Source: Nipponacmea schrenckii (Eukaryota; Mollusca; Gastropoda; Lottiidae). From it: a DNA stretch of 64,000 bases. The position numbers and the translations under genes were made by a program. Below are positions 11,113 to 23,028 of the stretch, one piece after another; the first letter of the stretch is position 1, and each line of letters begins with the position of its first letter. The notes beneath the pieces were generated by a model. The model made no database searches. It was not told the origin of the DNA and saw nothing but the letters and a program-made list of their open reading frames with translations. Location of the stretch: NCBI GenBank assembly GCA_030562195.1, contig JAUJPP010000007.1, forward strand, positions 2,480,001 to 2,544,000, read 5' to 3'.

Positions 11113-11716
11113 AACCCCACATTGGTGGATCTTCCACATTAATTGCTGTGATGTTCAGTTCCACTACAGCGCCAATGAAATTTGAGCCGTTATCAGACCT
11201 AAGTTGTTTTACTGGTCCACGAATAGTTATAAACCGTTTTAATCCATTAATGAATGAGAATGTTGACATATCCTCAAGCACTTCTATGTGTATTCCGCGA
11301 GTTACCACGCAGCAGAATATAACAGCCCATCGTTTAGTATGAGCAATACCACCTCTGGTCCGTCTAGATACAATGTTCCAAGGTACAAATACATCCACCC
11401 CAACATAAGTGAAGGGAGGGCAAGGAGTTATCCTATCTGCTGGAAGATCAGACATGACTTGAGTCAGAGTTTTTCCTCGGATTATCCTACAGCGAATACA
11501 GTTATAAATTACTGATGATATGAGTCGTTTACCACCAACTATCCTATATCCTGAAGCTCGAATACGCCCTTCAGTGATTTGTCTCCCTTGGTGTTCCACC
11601 TTTGCATGGAAATTTTTCACAATCAAAAGTGCAATATGATGCTTAGAGGGAATTATTATAGGGTTCTTTTCATATAAGTCCACTTTTAAATGCTTTAATC
11701 TACCACCCACTCTCAT
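11113..11716 (-). pseudogene. BEL/Pao integrase zinc domain and core
   Basis: The open minus-strand stretch has the zinc-binding segment (IIIPSKHHIALLIVKNFHAK, then C..C in YNCIRCR), followed by the core with YVGVDVFVPW (first Asp), VTRGIHIEVL, and LRSDNGSNFIGA (second Asp). The last catalytic Glu lies beyond the SINE insert. The reading frame runs into SINE sequence for its final ~15 residues, which are artefactual. Confidence 0.88.
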
Positions 11717-12390
11717 GAGTCCACAATTGTCCTAATATGGTGATTAAATAAAGCACTGTTTTTATTTACAGGTTTGTTAGTCATCAAACAGTCCATTTCT
11801 TTGGAGTAAAACTCCGATTGCACTAAAGTTATGATAAAATTTTTTGCATCTTCTGAAATTTCAACTTTAGACCTTTGATCACCATGTTTTCTTGCAGCCA
11901 TCTGCTTTAAATCAAATGGTCCCAATGCGAAAATCTTTCAAATCGTTTTGTATTTAATGTTTCTAAAGTCTTGATTTTAAGGACATCTATAGTCTCTGGG
12001 CGAATCTCTTTGTCGTTATTCGCATCCACTAATTCAAATGGTTGAGTAATTACAATTTCTCGGGATTGTAAGAATGAAGTTGGTCCACTAAGCCAATTGC
12101 TATGAGAAAGTTCGTGAGCATTAAGTTTCCTTGTGGCCAGATCAGCAGGGTTTTCTTCAGTAGGTACATTAGCCACTGATCCTGTTCAATTCTATGGAGT
12201 ATTTTGTCTACTCTATTACCAACGTACACATAGAATTTACGACATTTATTGAAAATATAACCATGGACAACCTGGCTATCCGTACAAAAATTATAGAGTC
12301 AAATGTCACATTGAGATTATCGACAATATATGCTGCTAATTCCAAAGCCAAAACAACTCCACACAGTTCTAACCTTGGAATTGTATGACC
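11717..12390 (-). pseudogene. BEL/Pao RNase H region
   Basis: Minus strand: a segment starting near 12390 (IPRLELCGVVLALELAAYI) belongs to the RNase H-like region. It continues with NPADLATRKLNAHEL and NWLSGPTSFL in 11907-12176, and a spacer to the integrase (11713-11925). Frameshifts separate these pieces. Confidence 0.8.
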
Positions 12391-13320
12391 GTGATCACTG
12401 GTGCAACAAAACCGAGTGGGTCATAAATACTGTTCACAACCGAAAGCACACCTCGTTTCGTGAAAGGTTTATCTTCTTCCGATACTTTACAGGTGAAAAC
12501 ATCAGGAATTAATTTCCAATAAAGTCCAAGACTACGTTGTGTTATGTCCGAATTCAGTTCCATGTCCTGAATAATATTATCCACTATATCCTCCTTGGGT
12601 AGGTTTACTTAAACTACCAGGCTATTAGACGATAATTTATGAAGTCGAATATTACCATTTTCTAGTAACCTTACTGGTGTGTCTCTAATTAGTTTGATAG
12701 CAGATTATTCATCTTGTAATGATATCAGACCATCGTCCACGTAAAAATGTTTTTTAACAAATTCACAAACAGAGTCGCAATGTTTTTCGTCCTGATGATC
12801 ACTGATTTCTGGAGACCAAAATTGGCGACAGCTGGTGATGGCTTGTTGCCAAACACATGTATACCTCATACGATATTCAATAACAGGTTTATTGATATCG
12901 TTGTCGTCATACCACAGAAACCGTAAATAATCCCGATCCTTTTCATGAACATGTTGTTCAATATCTCCAGTGATGGCAATTTTCTCTTTTCTAAATTTCA
13001 TAAGAACACCAGCAAGGTTGTTCGTAAGGTCTGGTCCCTTTAATAAAACATCATTGAGAGATAATCCGCAATGCCTAGCTGCAGAATCGAATACTACGCG
13101 TAATTTATGTTTCTTATTGTGATAAATACCAAATATGGGTAAATAGGCCTACCAACATTCAGTCTCTGGATCAAGAGGGGGTGCCTTTTCTGCATGTTTG
13201 TTGTCGATGATTTTTCCATGAAGTCGAAAAATTCTTTTTGTTTAGTAGAATTTTTTCTCAAACTTCGGTCTAGAATATCAAACCGATTTTTGGCCTGTAC
13301 ATAATTGTTCGGTAAACAGG
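12369..13320 (-). pseudogene. BEL/Pao reverse transcriptase
   Basis: Minus strand from 13320: PIFGIYHNKKHKLRVVFDSA and LSLNDVLLKGPDLTNNLAGV, then AITGDIEQ (palm, first Asp). The catalytic turn FYVDDGLISL (YVDD) lies in 12705-13001. The connection with TKRGVLSVVNSIYDPLGFVA lies in 12369-12584. These motifs and their order are characteristic of the BEL/Pao superfamily. A stop near 13147 and frameshifts between pieces show decay. Confidence 0.88.
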
Positions 13321-13329
13321 GCCTGACTT

Positions 13330-14029
13330 TTACAAAGGGGACTGGCGCACTCCAATTTCTTCCTCGGGAGAATCATCCTCAAAATATTCAAATAGTCTAG
13401 ATCGAGCCAAAGAACGATTACTTTGATCGTCAATGATCGCATAAGCTTGAAGTACATTTCCTGGTTTGTTATCTCTTGAAATATGAACTAAGACAGTTTT
13501 AGCACACGATTTTCCTTTGAAAGTACATTTGTTGCTTATCGGAGATTTTTCAGAGTCCTTTGTCGTGGAAGCAACTCCTTCCCCGCCATGATTTCTTGAA
13601 GTTTTTTCATCCTTATTTGCCATAGTTTCTTGACAGTCCTTAGCTAAATGTCGTCCAGATAGACACTTAAAGCACATCCCATGTTTAAGTATGAGGCTTT
13701 TCTGTTCATCTCGAGTTTTAGCCAAAAACACTCGACACTCCTTTAATAAATGTCCAGAGCCTTCGCCATGTACTGGGCAGTCACATTTTTCATTATTCAC
13801 CGAATTTGATAAATCAGTTTTCTTAGTTGATAAGAAGGCATCTTGTTTATTTCCTGAATATTTGTCTGTAAATGTTGTGGTTTGTAACTTATGTGTTTGT
13901 TTGACACCAGTTGTATTATTTAGATTGTTATTGTTGTTATCGTATGTAAAACTTGGGTCGTTATATCTGACACTCATATTACGAATAAAGTCTACAAACA
14001 CTTCGAATGAAGGATACAAAACAGAATTA
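13330..14029 (-). pseudogene. BEL/Pao gag C-terminus, zinc knuckles and protease start
   Basis: Minus strand: the PSFEVFVDFIRNMSVRYNDP gag helix region is followed by a basic/Asn-rich linker. Two Cys/His clusters follow (CDCPVHGEGSGHLLKEC and CFKCLSGRHLAKDC). The retropepsin-like piece has AIIDDQSNRSLA in place of the usual D-S/T-G. The frame enters at 14029, exactly where the Helitron-like element ends. Confidence 0.85.
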
Positions 14030-14074
14030 TTGTGGGACTTTGCTACCGCAAAGTCCCAGTTTGTTTTCGGTTTG

Positions 14075-14115
<41 letters not shown>

Positions 14116-15492
14116 CGAAATTTACACACCTCACACAGCCTAGGCTGCAATAGTTGCAGCAATTTCACAACTTCTCTAAACCTTCTGTTGTGGCGACGTT
14201 TCTATTAAATATAAATTGGAACATTTTTGCAAAACCATAAGTGCTGCGTTGCAACATGCCTAAAAAGTCGGTCAGTGGCTCTAGAAGTCGCAATTATTGA
14301 TCGATTTTCTTCGGGTTTGCATTTTTAGAAACTTGAAATAATTTCCAACAAGATAGCAGTTGAAAAATTTCGAAATTCGAAAATTCGTAGCACACATTTT
14401 TTTGCCGTTTTTTGCACATTTTTGCAACTTTGCTATTTTAAGACCGATTGATCTGAAAATTTGTGTGCCTTCAAGTGTCATGAATTAAAAAACATTGGCA
14501 GAGTCAAAATTTTTGCTTCATTTCCGGTTTCAACGTAAAAAGGGTTTAAACTTCCGGTTGACCTACTTGTGCTGTAATTGATGTATCGCAACAAAATTTA
14601 TGTCAATCTTAATTAAATTAGAAGACAAAAAAATGAAGAAGAAAAAATCCGGACCGGAAGTGAAACTTTGGCCGCCATCTTGAAATGTCACTTTTTTGTA
14701 AAACTCAAAATGGGGCCTCAGGGTAATGTCTAATTTCCGCGATGTTTACATTTCTTGTAGCTTTAGTCGATTACGAAAAAAACTGTGGGAGCCGATTTTT
14801 GAATTTCGCTTTTGCAATTTTGCAACATCCGGTTGAATTTTTTCGAAGTTTGGGGGCTTATTTCTCGTGACCTTGACCTTTGGTGACTTTGACCTTTAGT
14901 AGGTCAAAGGTAATTGACCTTGGCTATTAGTCGACACTTTGACCTTTGACCTCAGACATCAACTTCCGGTTTTATAGCTAAAAATTACAGCAAAATTCGC
15001 AACTTTGGACTGCTCTAGAGTGTGACCTAATTAATTTAGAGGGTTAATTTTTTCAGATTCTTAAGGTGCTTTTTGTCCTCTTTCTAGCGATGTATAAAAA
15101 AAGTTTTTAAAATTAAAATTGAAATTTTTGATTTTTGAAAATTAAAGTACATTTTGCCGTATTTACGTTTTTTTTAAATGTATGTGTGTATATCTCGTGA
15201 TCTATTGGATGGACAAACTTCAAATTTGTACTGTGAATATACATTTTGAATGTGATTAGATTCACGCTGAAAAGAATTAGATGGGCGTGGCACATCCGGG
15301 TAAATTTTCAGTTTTCCATATATATGGGTCAGCGTATTACGTTTGTAGGAAATAAGTTTTTTTTAAAAATTACCTTGCACACAGATACCTTATTGCTTTG
15401 GCCAGTTTATCCCAGAAAATCAGATGTTTCTGTCTGTTTGTTGCAATTTGCGACGTTAGCAAAGTCCCACTCTGTGCCACAAGTGGCTCTAG
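14030..15492 (+). mobile_element. Helitron-like element, 'GGGACTTTG' family, copy 2 (complete)
   Basis: Head: hairpin 14033-14058 (TGGGACTTTGC, loop TACC, GCAAAGTCCCA), then AGTTTGTTTTCG and a T-run (14077-14115). The body contains repeated CGGAAGT and GGTCAAAGG motifs. Tail: CGTTAGCAAAGTCCCAC (inverted half of the head), then hairpin 15476-15487 (GCCAC, AA, GTGGC) and terminal TCTAG. There is no terminal inverted repeat at the very ends and no clear target duplication. Insertion lies between T-rich flanks, and removal rejoins the BEL gag frame exactly. 1463 bp, no protein. Fits a non-autonomous Helitron/Helentron; assignment is inference. Confidence 0.75.
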
Positions 15493-16056
15493 TTTTTCTT
15501 GTATTTGATTGCATATTCTGTCCATTTTGTCTGAATGAAATACTAGTATGGTAATTTGGTAACAACTGGATTAACTCCACATGATGAATCAAAATATGGT
15601 AGTACCGATTGATATTTAGAGTCACTTTTAATACACGAAATCTCAGACAGTAAATCTGATAGTTCATAGAATCTATGAGTGTCTTTTCCTGAAAGTTTCG
15701 GAAATTTATTCAATCTTTCCCTAAGGGATCGTTCTATTTGCTCAGGACATCCATACCTTTCTTCCAATCTATCCCAAATTTGTCCACAATTGTTTCTTTG
15801 ATTCTGATCCAAAATACTTTGTAAGTAAATCCACTTCCTCTCTGGGAGTATCAGTCATAATGTTTTTAAAACTGTACTTCCAGACCACAAAGCTTTCTGG
15901 CTTGTCGTTGAAAGTGACAAGTCGTGAAATGGAAAGTTCCTTTTTTAAAAGAAATCGTGTTATGTCTGATGTCTCATTTAATACTTGAGATGCCCTAGGC
16001 ACATAACATGGAGCATCCACATTTAGGCTATTTTCTTTATCATTTTCACCTTTCAC
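15493..16056 (-). pseudogene. BEL/Pao gag, central part (DUF1759-like)
   Basis: Minus strand 16056-15769 contains RLVTFNDKPESFVVWKYSF, the signature region of the gag-like DUF1759 domain. A frameshift leads to 15812-15543 (QIWDRLEERYGCPEQIERSL, LPKLSG-type helices). One stop near 15555 precedes a short stretch that meets the Helitron-like insert at 15493. Confidence 0.82.
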
Positions 16057-16067
16057 AGGTAAATTCT

Positions 16068-16547
16068 TTATGTAATTTTGTTTGTGTCAACATTTGTTAT
16101 CATGGGGTCTGGAGGGCTCTCAGACAAGTTATCCTGGTCAAGACATAAACCCTCAACAACTGAGAGCTCTGCTTCTGCCTCTGCAACTGCTTTTCTGTGG
16201 GCAAGTAGCTCCATTTGTTGAACAAGGTCAGCTTTGTGTTCTTGGTGCTCTCGTCTTAGCTGTGCCTGAGCATATTCATGTTCCGCCTCCTTTTTAGACT
16301 GTAAATTTCTTATCTCAGCTTCTTGCTGAGCAAACAGTAGTCCGGCCTTGACTGTCTTTGCCTTAGCCTTTATATTTAATAACACAGCACTCGTTGAGCT
16401 TGATCGTGAACTTGATCGTGAGCCCGAGTGGGATATATTATTGGTCCCGCCATACAGAGAAGTTAGAGAAGTATTCTTGTTTGACGTTTCAGTAGCCTTG
16501 GTTCCAGAAGAATCAGTTTTTAATTCTGTAGTCCTGTTTTCTGCCAT
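16068..16547 (-). pseudogene. BEL/Pao gag N-terminus (Ser-rich, then coiled coil)
   Basis: Minus strand, ATG at 16547, 159 codons. Residues 1-55 are Ser/Thr-rich (SGSRSSSRSSSTS). Residues 60-130 are a charged Ala/Glu/Lys-rich coiled coil (AKAKTVKAGLLFAQQEAEIR), the usual N-terminal part of BEL/Pao gag. It ends at a stop just before the next gag piece. Confidence 0.75.
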
Positions 16548-16575
16548 GATTCAGGATTTCTATGGGACATTTTAC

Positions 16576-16688
16576 TGTAATGTTCTGAGGTTTGAACATA
16601 AAACCTTGATTTCCAAGTTTCAATTGTCCTTTCTTGATCAAATTACAGGAAGGTTACATACTCCAAAAGTGAAGAAAGAGGAGGTATG
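16576..16688 (-). repeat. BEL/Pao terminal direct repeat (5' LTR remnant)
   Basis: Partner of 9488-9600. It lies just upstream of the gag ATG on the minus strand. The plus-strand edge starts TGTAATG, consistent with an LTR edge, but the other edge cannot be fixed. Confidence 0.6.
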
Positions 16689-16772
16689 CTGAAGCCAAAG
16701 TTGTGCAATTAAGATTAAAAAAGATGTTCCCCTTATACACACCTGTGAATATCCCAATAATTCCATAATAAC

Positions 16773-17053
16773 GGTATTTTCATGCCAACTTTAGTTACTG
16801 GCCAGTCTGAAATGAAGACTCTGCAAGGCCAATTTTTGAAAATATCAGATTGGCCAGTAACTAAGTTTGGCATGAAGGTCTGAAGGCACCATATGGTTGT
16901 GGTTGTGATTCTGTCAATTCCGTCAACAATTGTGCCTCAGCACCATCAGCGTGGAATGTTAAAAAATGTTAAAAATTAACTATTTTTCAAAAATTGGCCA
17001 TAAAGAATCTTCATCTCTGACTGGCCAGTCACTAAGTTTGGCATGAAAATACC
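16773..17053. mobile_element. Foldback/MITE-like element with ~70-bp inverted arms
   Basis: The left arm starts GGTATTTTCATGCCAAC and the right arm ends TTGGCATGAAAATACC. The arms continue inward with ACTGGCCAGT and TGGCCA matches. A third, internal copy of the arm motif lies near 16855-16880. No ORF. Target duplication unclear. Confidence 0.6.
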
Positions 17054-17235
17054 ATTACATTGGAACCTTTGATATATTTACAGGTCTGAATGCACCATGT
17101 GGTTAGGATTCTGCCGATTCCATCAAAATATCTGTCCCGCCACCATCGCTGTGTTGGCCTGCTGTTTAAAATTGGCAATGACTTTTGACTGCGGACGACG
17201 ATATAGTATATTTTGTTGTTGATAATATTAAGATG

Positions 17236-17507
17236 TTCTAAGAATTCTATATTTATTACTATGGAAATCCCTGTGATTTAATTGACATGGTCACGTGACT
17301 ATCAACATCTAATGACGATACGGTATTATATTTAGAAGAAGGCGTCAACAAACAAGGAAATAATACATGCCTAAAGTGAAAGTAGAAGTAGAAATTTCCA
17401 GGCAGTTTCTCTTTCTTTACTTCTTCGTCCTTCGATATGATGGACACAGGAAACTTTGATAAATGTGAAATACCGTCATAAATGTGAGTCCTTTCCATTA
17501 TTTAGTT
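17236..17507 (+). pseudogene. Dead duplicate of the PARP14-like promoter and first exon
   Basis: Closely matches 23846-24103. It keeps the palindrome GTCACGTGAC (17290-17299), the GAAA-rich GTGAAAGTAGAAGTAGAAAT (17376-17395), the ATG ATG start (17437/17440) and the splice-donor-like GTGAGT. The codon that is CAA in the live copy is TAA here (17479-17481), giving a 14-codon dead end. No downstream exons follow. Likely a remnant of a tandem gene duplication. Confidence 0.65.
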
Positions 17508-18470
17508 AAAATTTTTTGACCTTTCTTTTGCATAGGGGCAAACCCGTTACCAGCTTACCAGTGCCAAGGGGGCGACCGCATATGTATGGGGGCGGTCAAA
17601 TTACTTTTAGGAAATAGGGGGAGGGGGGGGGGTCAGTAAAGATACAGTTATAACGATAATAATTAGATGTTACTTAAAATAAATTCAAAAAATAAATTAA
17701 AAGGGGGGACTTTTATTAATATCAGACTGTGTTATTAATAAAGTATATATACATTTTTTAAAAATAACTTTTCAAAATAAATTAATGCATATTACTAATT
17801 ATAGTTTGATAAGTTTATCATATGAATGTGATAATCTAACACTTTCGTCTGGCTGGTTGCTTTTGATGTTCACTTCATAAAGTCTCCTGGTTTTATCATT
17901 ATGTTTTATTGATTGTCAGTATTTTGATGTTTTCAAAGTTGAATTCAACTTCAACTACGTTGCTTAAACTTTAACCCGTGATTGTTGTTCCATAAAGCTG
18001 TGTCTATATATTGTACCCACAATTGCTAAATGCCATTTAAAGATCTTAAAAATTCTCAATTGAAGACAAAAGTTATCTTTAGATTGTAGAGCAACATCTG
18101 CGAGTTCGCCATATTTTCGCCGGAAGCAATCAGAATGCAGATCAGCTGGCATTCAATGACAGATGCACCAGGCTACGACAAAGCGTTGAAAGAAGTATAG
18201 GAGCAATTGAATTGAAATGGAGGATGAATCAGCTGAAAGAGAATCAGTATCCCGCCAAGTTCGGACTAAATGCATCGTTTCAACATGTATGCTTCATAAT
18301 ATTATGTACACCAACTTCCTGTGAGAAATTCAAGTGCAGTTATTGAATCAGTAGCTTTATCAGGGCGTAGCGTACGAGGGGGTGTGGGGGTGCCACTTTT
18401 GCTGAACTGGTCGGTAATTGACGGAGCCGGCGGTAAAATTGATTGGTTGAAGGAAAAAAGTAAAAACCAT
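17508..18470. other. No recognised gene; G-rich patches
   Basis: Contains G-runs at about 17617-17632 and 18379-18390. I see no coding or repeat family here. Confidence 0.3.
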
Positions 18471-19270
18471 GTATCGCAAACTGATTAAATAGTCTACTTA
18501 GGCTCTATAAATATATATCTATAAAATAATTATTTACTCTGTAAATGGTTGTCGGTAAAAAAGTTTCTGATTGTCACAGATTTATGATATTGTTGTATTT
18601 TTAAATGTGACATACCTCCCCTATTTGATTCTCCGTTATTGAAGTCATTTCTTCTCTCGATTGCCATGAATAATTTTTCGTATTAGGCCTAAAGACCAGT
18701 CCAAAAAACCACGCTTTTTCATTCTCGAACCAATCCAAGGCAAAACATCTATTACCACGGATATCAAATTGTCTAGGTTTTTTTTTAATAAACCGTAAAG
18801 TGCTGTTTTACAATTGTCAGTGTTTTTCTCGGTTGTTCAAATTGTGTAATAAATTCCTATTCCACATTTTGGTAAACTGATTACATAGCCTACTTAGCTT
18901 AGGCTCTATAAATATATAGGCCCTATCTATAAAATAATTATCTGCTCTGTAAATAGTTGGTCGGTAAAACAGTTTCAGATATCAAATTGTCTGTGTTTTT
19001 GGTAAACTGATTACATAGCATACTTAGCTTAGGCTCTATATATCTATAGGCCCTATCTATAAAATAATTATCTGCACTGTAAATAGATGGTCGGTAAATT
19101 AGTTTCAGATATCAAATTGTCTGTGTTTTTGGTAAACTGATTACATAGCCTACTTAGCTTGGGCTCTATAAATCTATAGGCAGGCCCTATCTATAAAATA
19201 AGTATCAGCTCTGTTATTAGTTGTTCGGTAAAATAGTTTCACATATCAAATATCTGAGTTTTTCTCGGTT
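18471..19270. repeat. 130-bp tandem repeat, about 3 copies plus a partial
   Basis: GGTAAACTGATTACATAG recurs at 18871, 19001 and 19131, exactly 130 bp apart. A diverged partial lies near 18476 (AAACTGATTAAATAG). Units contain CTATCTATAAAATAA and the TCGGTAAA motif. Non-coding. Confidence 0.75.
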
Positions 19271-20093
19271 GTTCAAATTGTGTAATAAAGTCCTACTCTC
19301 ACTCGATTCAATTCATTTGAAAGAAATTTACCTTAAATTAACGGTTACTCTTAATCATTCAAAATGCCCCCCAAGGAACGCACAGACTGATACAAAATCC
19401 GTTGCCTTGAATGTAATGTTGAAATGAATTTTGATTACAAAAAAAGCACAATTTAAAATTCCATCAGGATTTACTTTAACAGTGCAAAAGTGTTAGGTAC
19501 AGTGTGATCGGTGCATCGAAAAAGGAGCGTTCGTCGGTAAATTTTAGAGGTTACATCCCCCCAGTCAGAATGGTCACGATACGCCCCTGAGCTTTATAAA
19601 AACGACAAGTTGAAAACAACAAAAAATATGAAGGTCTGGATTGATATTTTCCATATACAATCCCTGAAATTGTCAGTTGTCATACTTGAGATCACAACTC
19701 TGTCTGAAAGTCTGGAATATCATATTTGAATATATCATACAAATGAGAACTAAAGAATGTGAATTATTTGCATAGAAAATGTTTTTTTCTCCTTATGACT
19801 ATATACTCCAATTGGTAATGTCTTTTAAGATTTTCTCTAATCCAGGGCACTTTATTTCTTCATCTTTCTTTTATTCGCAATCCAAATAATAGCACAAAGT
19901 TTGCAAAATAGCGCGAAAAAAACACTGTTAAAAAAAGAAACTAGAAATGGGAAAACCCAGAGCTAACCCCGAGTTAATTCAAATGAAAAAGTTGAGTTTA
20001 CTACGATTTAACTGCGTCTCGGGGTAAAAACCGGGTAGAGTGGTCAGGCTAACACCGAGTTAACTCAACTCACTGGTAACTCAACATTTGACC
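19271..20093. other. No recognised gene
   Basis: Low-complexity intergenic DNA. The phrase CCGAGTTAA repeats near 19968 and 20057. Confidence 0.3.
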
Positions 20094-20603
20094 TCACCCA
20101 TTAATGTGAACATCTACAGATTCTGCAGTTGCAGTTAAGTGGTCAGCCAGCCATACTTTCGGGAGCTGTTCTAGTTTGGCTTTGTCTGCTGCAGATTGCC
20201 AATATCTATCCATATCTCTTGGCAGCTTGTTTTCTAGCGTAATTTTACTGTTCATGACTGGTGACTTCTGAGTTCGTCTTTCTGTACTGCAATTAACAAT
20301 GATCTTTATTTTTTTGTGCAAATTGATTGGTCTGAGTGAAATCTTTGAACCCTAAAACCCATATAAACACAACATATTTGTTTTGATATATCAGAACGAG
20401 TGTTAGAGAGATGTCTAGACTCTGGTTTCAAGATATCTGAAATTTCAAAGTTGCTGTCTGTATCGGAGAAAACTTTTATATCGGCGATCGACATTTTTGA
20501 GTTATCTGTTTGTATCATATGTGAAGAATTTGATTTTCCAATGTATTCCATATCATATCTGGACAAATGTCAAACTAGATCAGGAGTTATTTTTTCTCTT
20601 TGA
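20094..20603. pseudogene. Possible mobile-element coding fragments, unassigned
   Basis: The minus strand 20094-20321 has an open piece with LPRDMDRYWQSAADKAKLEQ. The plus strand 20400-20603 has an open piece with FKISEISKLLSVSEKT, which resembles a helix-turn-helix as found in transposase or integrase N-termini. Neither is long enough to assign a family. They may be decayed parts of different elements on opposite strands. Confidence 0.3.
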
Positions 20604-22160
20604 AAGGCAGGCGTATGCAATGAAAGGTGTAAATTTTCTAAAATGGTATCCATTTTGATAAAATAAAAGTTGAGTCTAATTAACCTAGTCTACTGCCAAT
20701 GTTATACGAAGATTACCGTAGATTTCTGTCAATCTTCGGAAAGTTCCGAAAAAGATGTTAATAGAAAAAGATGATCCTGATAATACAGAAATATGGTAAT
20801 GCAAAGATATGCAAAAATACAAAAAATTCCTGATAATTAAGAATAATGATAATAGAAAAAATATGATTATGTTACCCGCAGACCCATAGAAGGGACTGTC
20901 TATTTGCCACTCGTGGTAATTTTAGCAAGGTCGCTATAGGCTTCATTGAAATAATAAGTGGCACGTTTTTATATACCACGTGTTTTTTAAAAACAGGCTT
21001 TTATGATGATTTCTATGTTTGAAGCTACTGTGTTGGTGTAATAAATGTATTCAAAGTGTAAAATATTAATACAGAATCTGTGTTTGTTTCGTTAGGACTT
21101 CAGAAAAAAAGCAAGCGGTGAAATTTGTCAGCCATTTTCTAAACGGTGTATGGTTACTTTTATCCTTCTCCTAATTGACCGCGTGGCAAGTGCTTAAATA
21201 TCATACAGTAATTCTTCTCCTTTACGCTGGAATTATTATTAGGCTATTAGCCAATTCTATTTTGTGATTTCCAACTTCTGTCGAGGGTCGAGATTATATG
21301 TCCATGACACTCATGGAACATCTGCGAGGGTTCTCTTCTTTCCATATAAAAAGGAATGATTTTGTGCATTTTGAAATCTTGGTCGCTTGCGTCACCCTCG
21401 TTCGTTCATCCGTCCGTCCGTCCATTCTTCTACAATTGTCCGTTAATGTTAGAGAACAGGGGTTCCTAATAAATTCGTCGTTTAGGCCGATAAATATAAG
21501 GATTTTGGTTGCGGGTCACTGAGTACTAGCATTTTCCGTTTCTTTATTTAGATACTGTTTCCAAATCATGCTTAACCCATTAGAAAAAAAAATCGACTTT
21601 TTGTGGACCGAATTGAATATTCCTTGAATAAGCCTTGTCGGATCTGACGGGCGGCCGGGAGTCTAGGAACCACTACTCTCGAAGGTGCAATAGACAATTC
21701 TTAGCGGATGTTGATGATACTATATTGGAGAACGCAACAGAAGGGTACAGGGTGTATTCTTGTTCAGTTCAGATTTATACCTCTAATTTTATTTTGGTGG
21801 AACAGAACAGAACAAAATCATAATCTCTGTTTCTCTTTATGTATCATCTCCTTTACCTGCCTACTCGACTTCTGCAATTCAAATTCCCTTTCTCTCACTT
21901 GACATCAAACACTCGAATTAAACATGACAAAGGTTTACTCTGAGGGCCTAGGCCTACATTAGGCTGTCATGCCAACGAGATTTGCAACCGACCGCGGCGC
22001 GTTACCCCTCAGGAAGAAAACAACAACAGTAACAGACGTTTCGGCCAGGATAATGCCTACTAACGAAAAATAATATCTTGTACCGTTTCCCAAAAATCAG
22101 AGCGTATATCTGTATTTTGCGGAACGGAACATGAATAGACCTTGTTCCGTTCCGTTGGTT
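20604..22160. other. No recognised gene; hairpin and microsatellite remnants
   Basis: 20901-20920 holds ATTTGCCACTCGTGGTAAT, a short hairpin that recurs at 22935-22953. Both may be ends of a further decayed Helitron-like element. A short TCCGTCCGTCC run lies at 21409-21425. No gene seen. Confidence 0.3.
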
Positions 22161-22500
22161 ATTTTTATGCGCCCACATGAATATGTGGACGTATATTGCC
22201 GTCGGTCTGTCGGTCCGTCAACATTTGTTGTAGACACTATAGAAGCTACAATTTTCTATGGATTTTAATGAAACTTGGTATGAGCATTGGTGTTGATAAG
22301 ACGGCGGTCAAGTTCGATTCGGACGATTTTACGATAAACGATTTTTTAGTTATTGCCCTTGCCTCTATATTTGTTGTAGACACTATAGAACCTACAATTT
22401 GCAATGGATTTTAATGAACCTTGGTGTGAGCATTGGAATCGATAAGACGGCGGTCAAGTTCGAATTTGAGGATTTTTCAATTAGCGGTTAATCGTTAATC
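22161..22500 (+). mobile_element. Pearl-like element P2, truncated
   Basis: The head has GCGCCCACATGAATATGTGG and CGTATATTGCCGTC, a short GTCGGTCTGTCGG run, and about one and a half core units (AATGAAACTTGGTATGAGC, ACGGCGGTCAAGTTCG). It breaks off near 22500 in a short ATCGTTAATCG repeat. Confidence 0.65.
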
Positions 22501-23028
22501 GTTCGTTAATCGTTAAAGATTTGCATTCTATATTGTTTGATTTGTTTGCTCCTTTGTTGTCGGATCTAGTAACACTATTTGGTGATGTTCATTCACAGGG
22601 CCTCATAACGGGAGCAGAAGGGTTATTTAATTTAGAGACAGAAAATCGTTATGGCATGCTAAATTTCATAAGGCCCGGTCAATTCCATATGATATAGAAA
22701 CATCACATTGCGTCCTTGAGGTCTAAACTGACCCTGACCTTCGAAAACCTACTTTCATTTTATATTTTATTAATATTTAGTTTTAACCATCATTTACTGG
22801 AATATTTATATGGGTTTGACAGTCATTATCATCAAATTGCATGCCCGAAAAAGTTTGTATTCCAAAATACCCATTTTATGTAATTTTAGTTTTTACCACG
22901 CGTGGCATATAGCCATTTGAACGGCATTTGGCTATTTGCCACTCGTGGTAAATATCTCTTGCCCCCATAGAAGGACAGAAGAGTCATACATAACTCAAAT
23001 TTGACCATAAATATTTTCTTTATATTAA
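22501..23028. other. No recognised gene
   Basis: Intergenic. Ends with the hairpin-rich ACCACGCGTGGCATAT (22896-22911) and the TTAA flank of the next element. Confidence 0.3.

Noticed and set aside
10424..11515. Plus-strand ORFs over the BEL integrase
   Set aside because: Shadows of the minus-strand integrase and DUF5641 regions, which carry the recognisable motifs.
13691..14143. 150-codon plus-strand ORF
   Set aside because: Antisense of BEL gag running into the T-run of the Helitron-like element.
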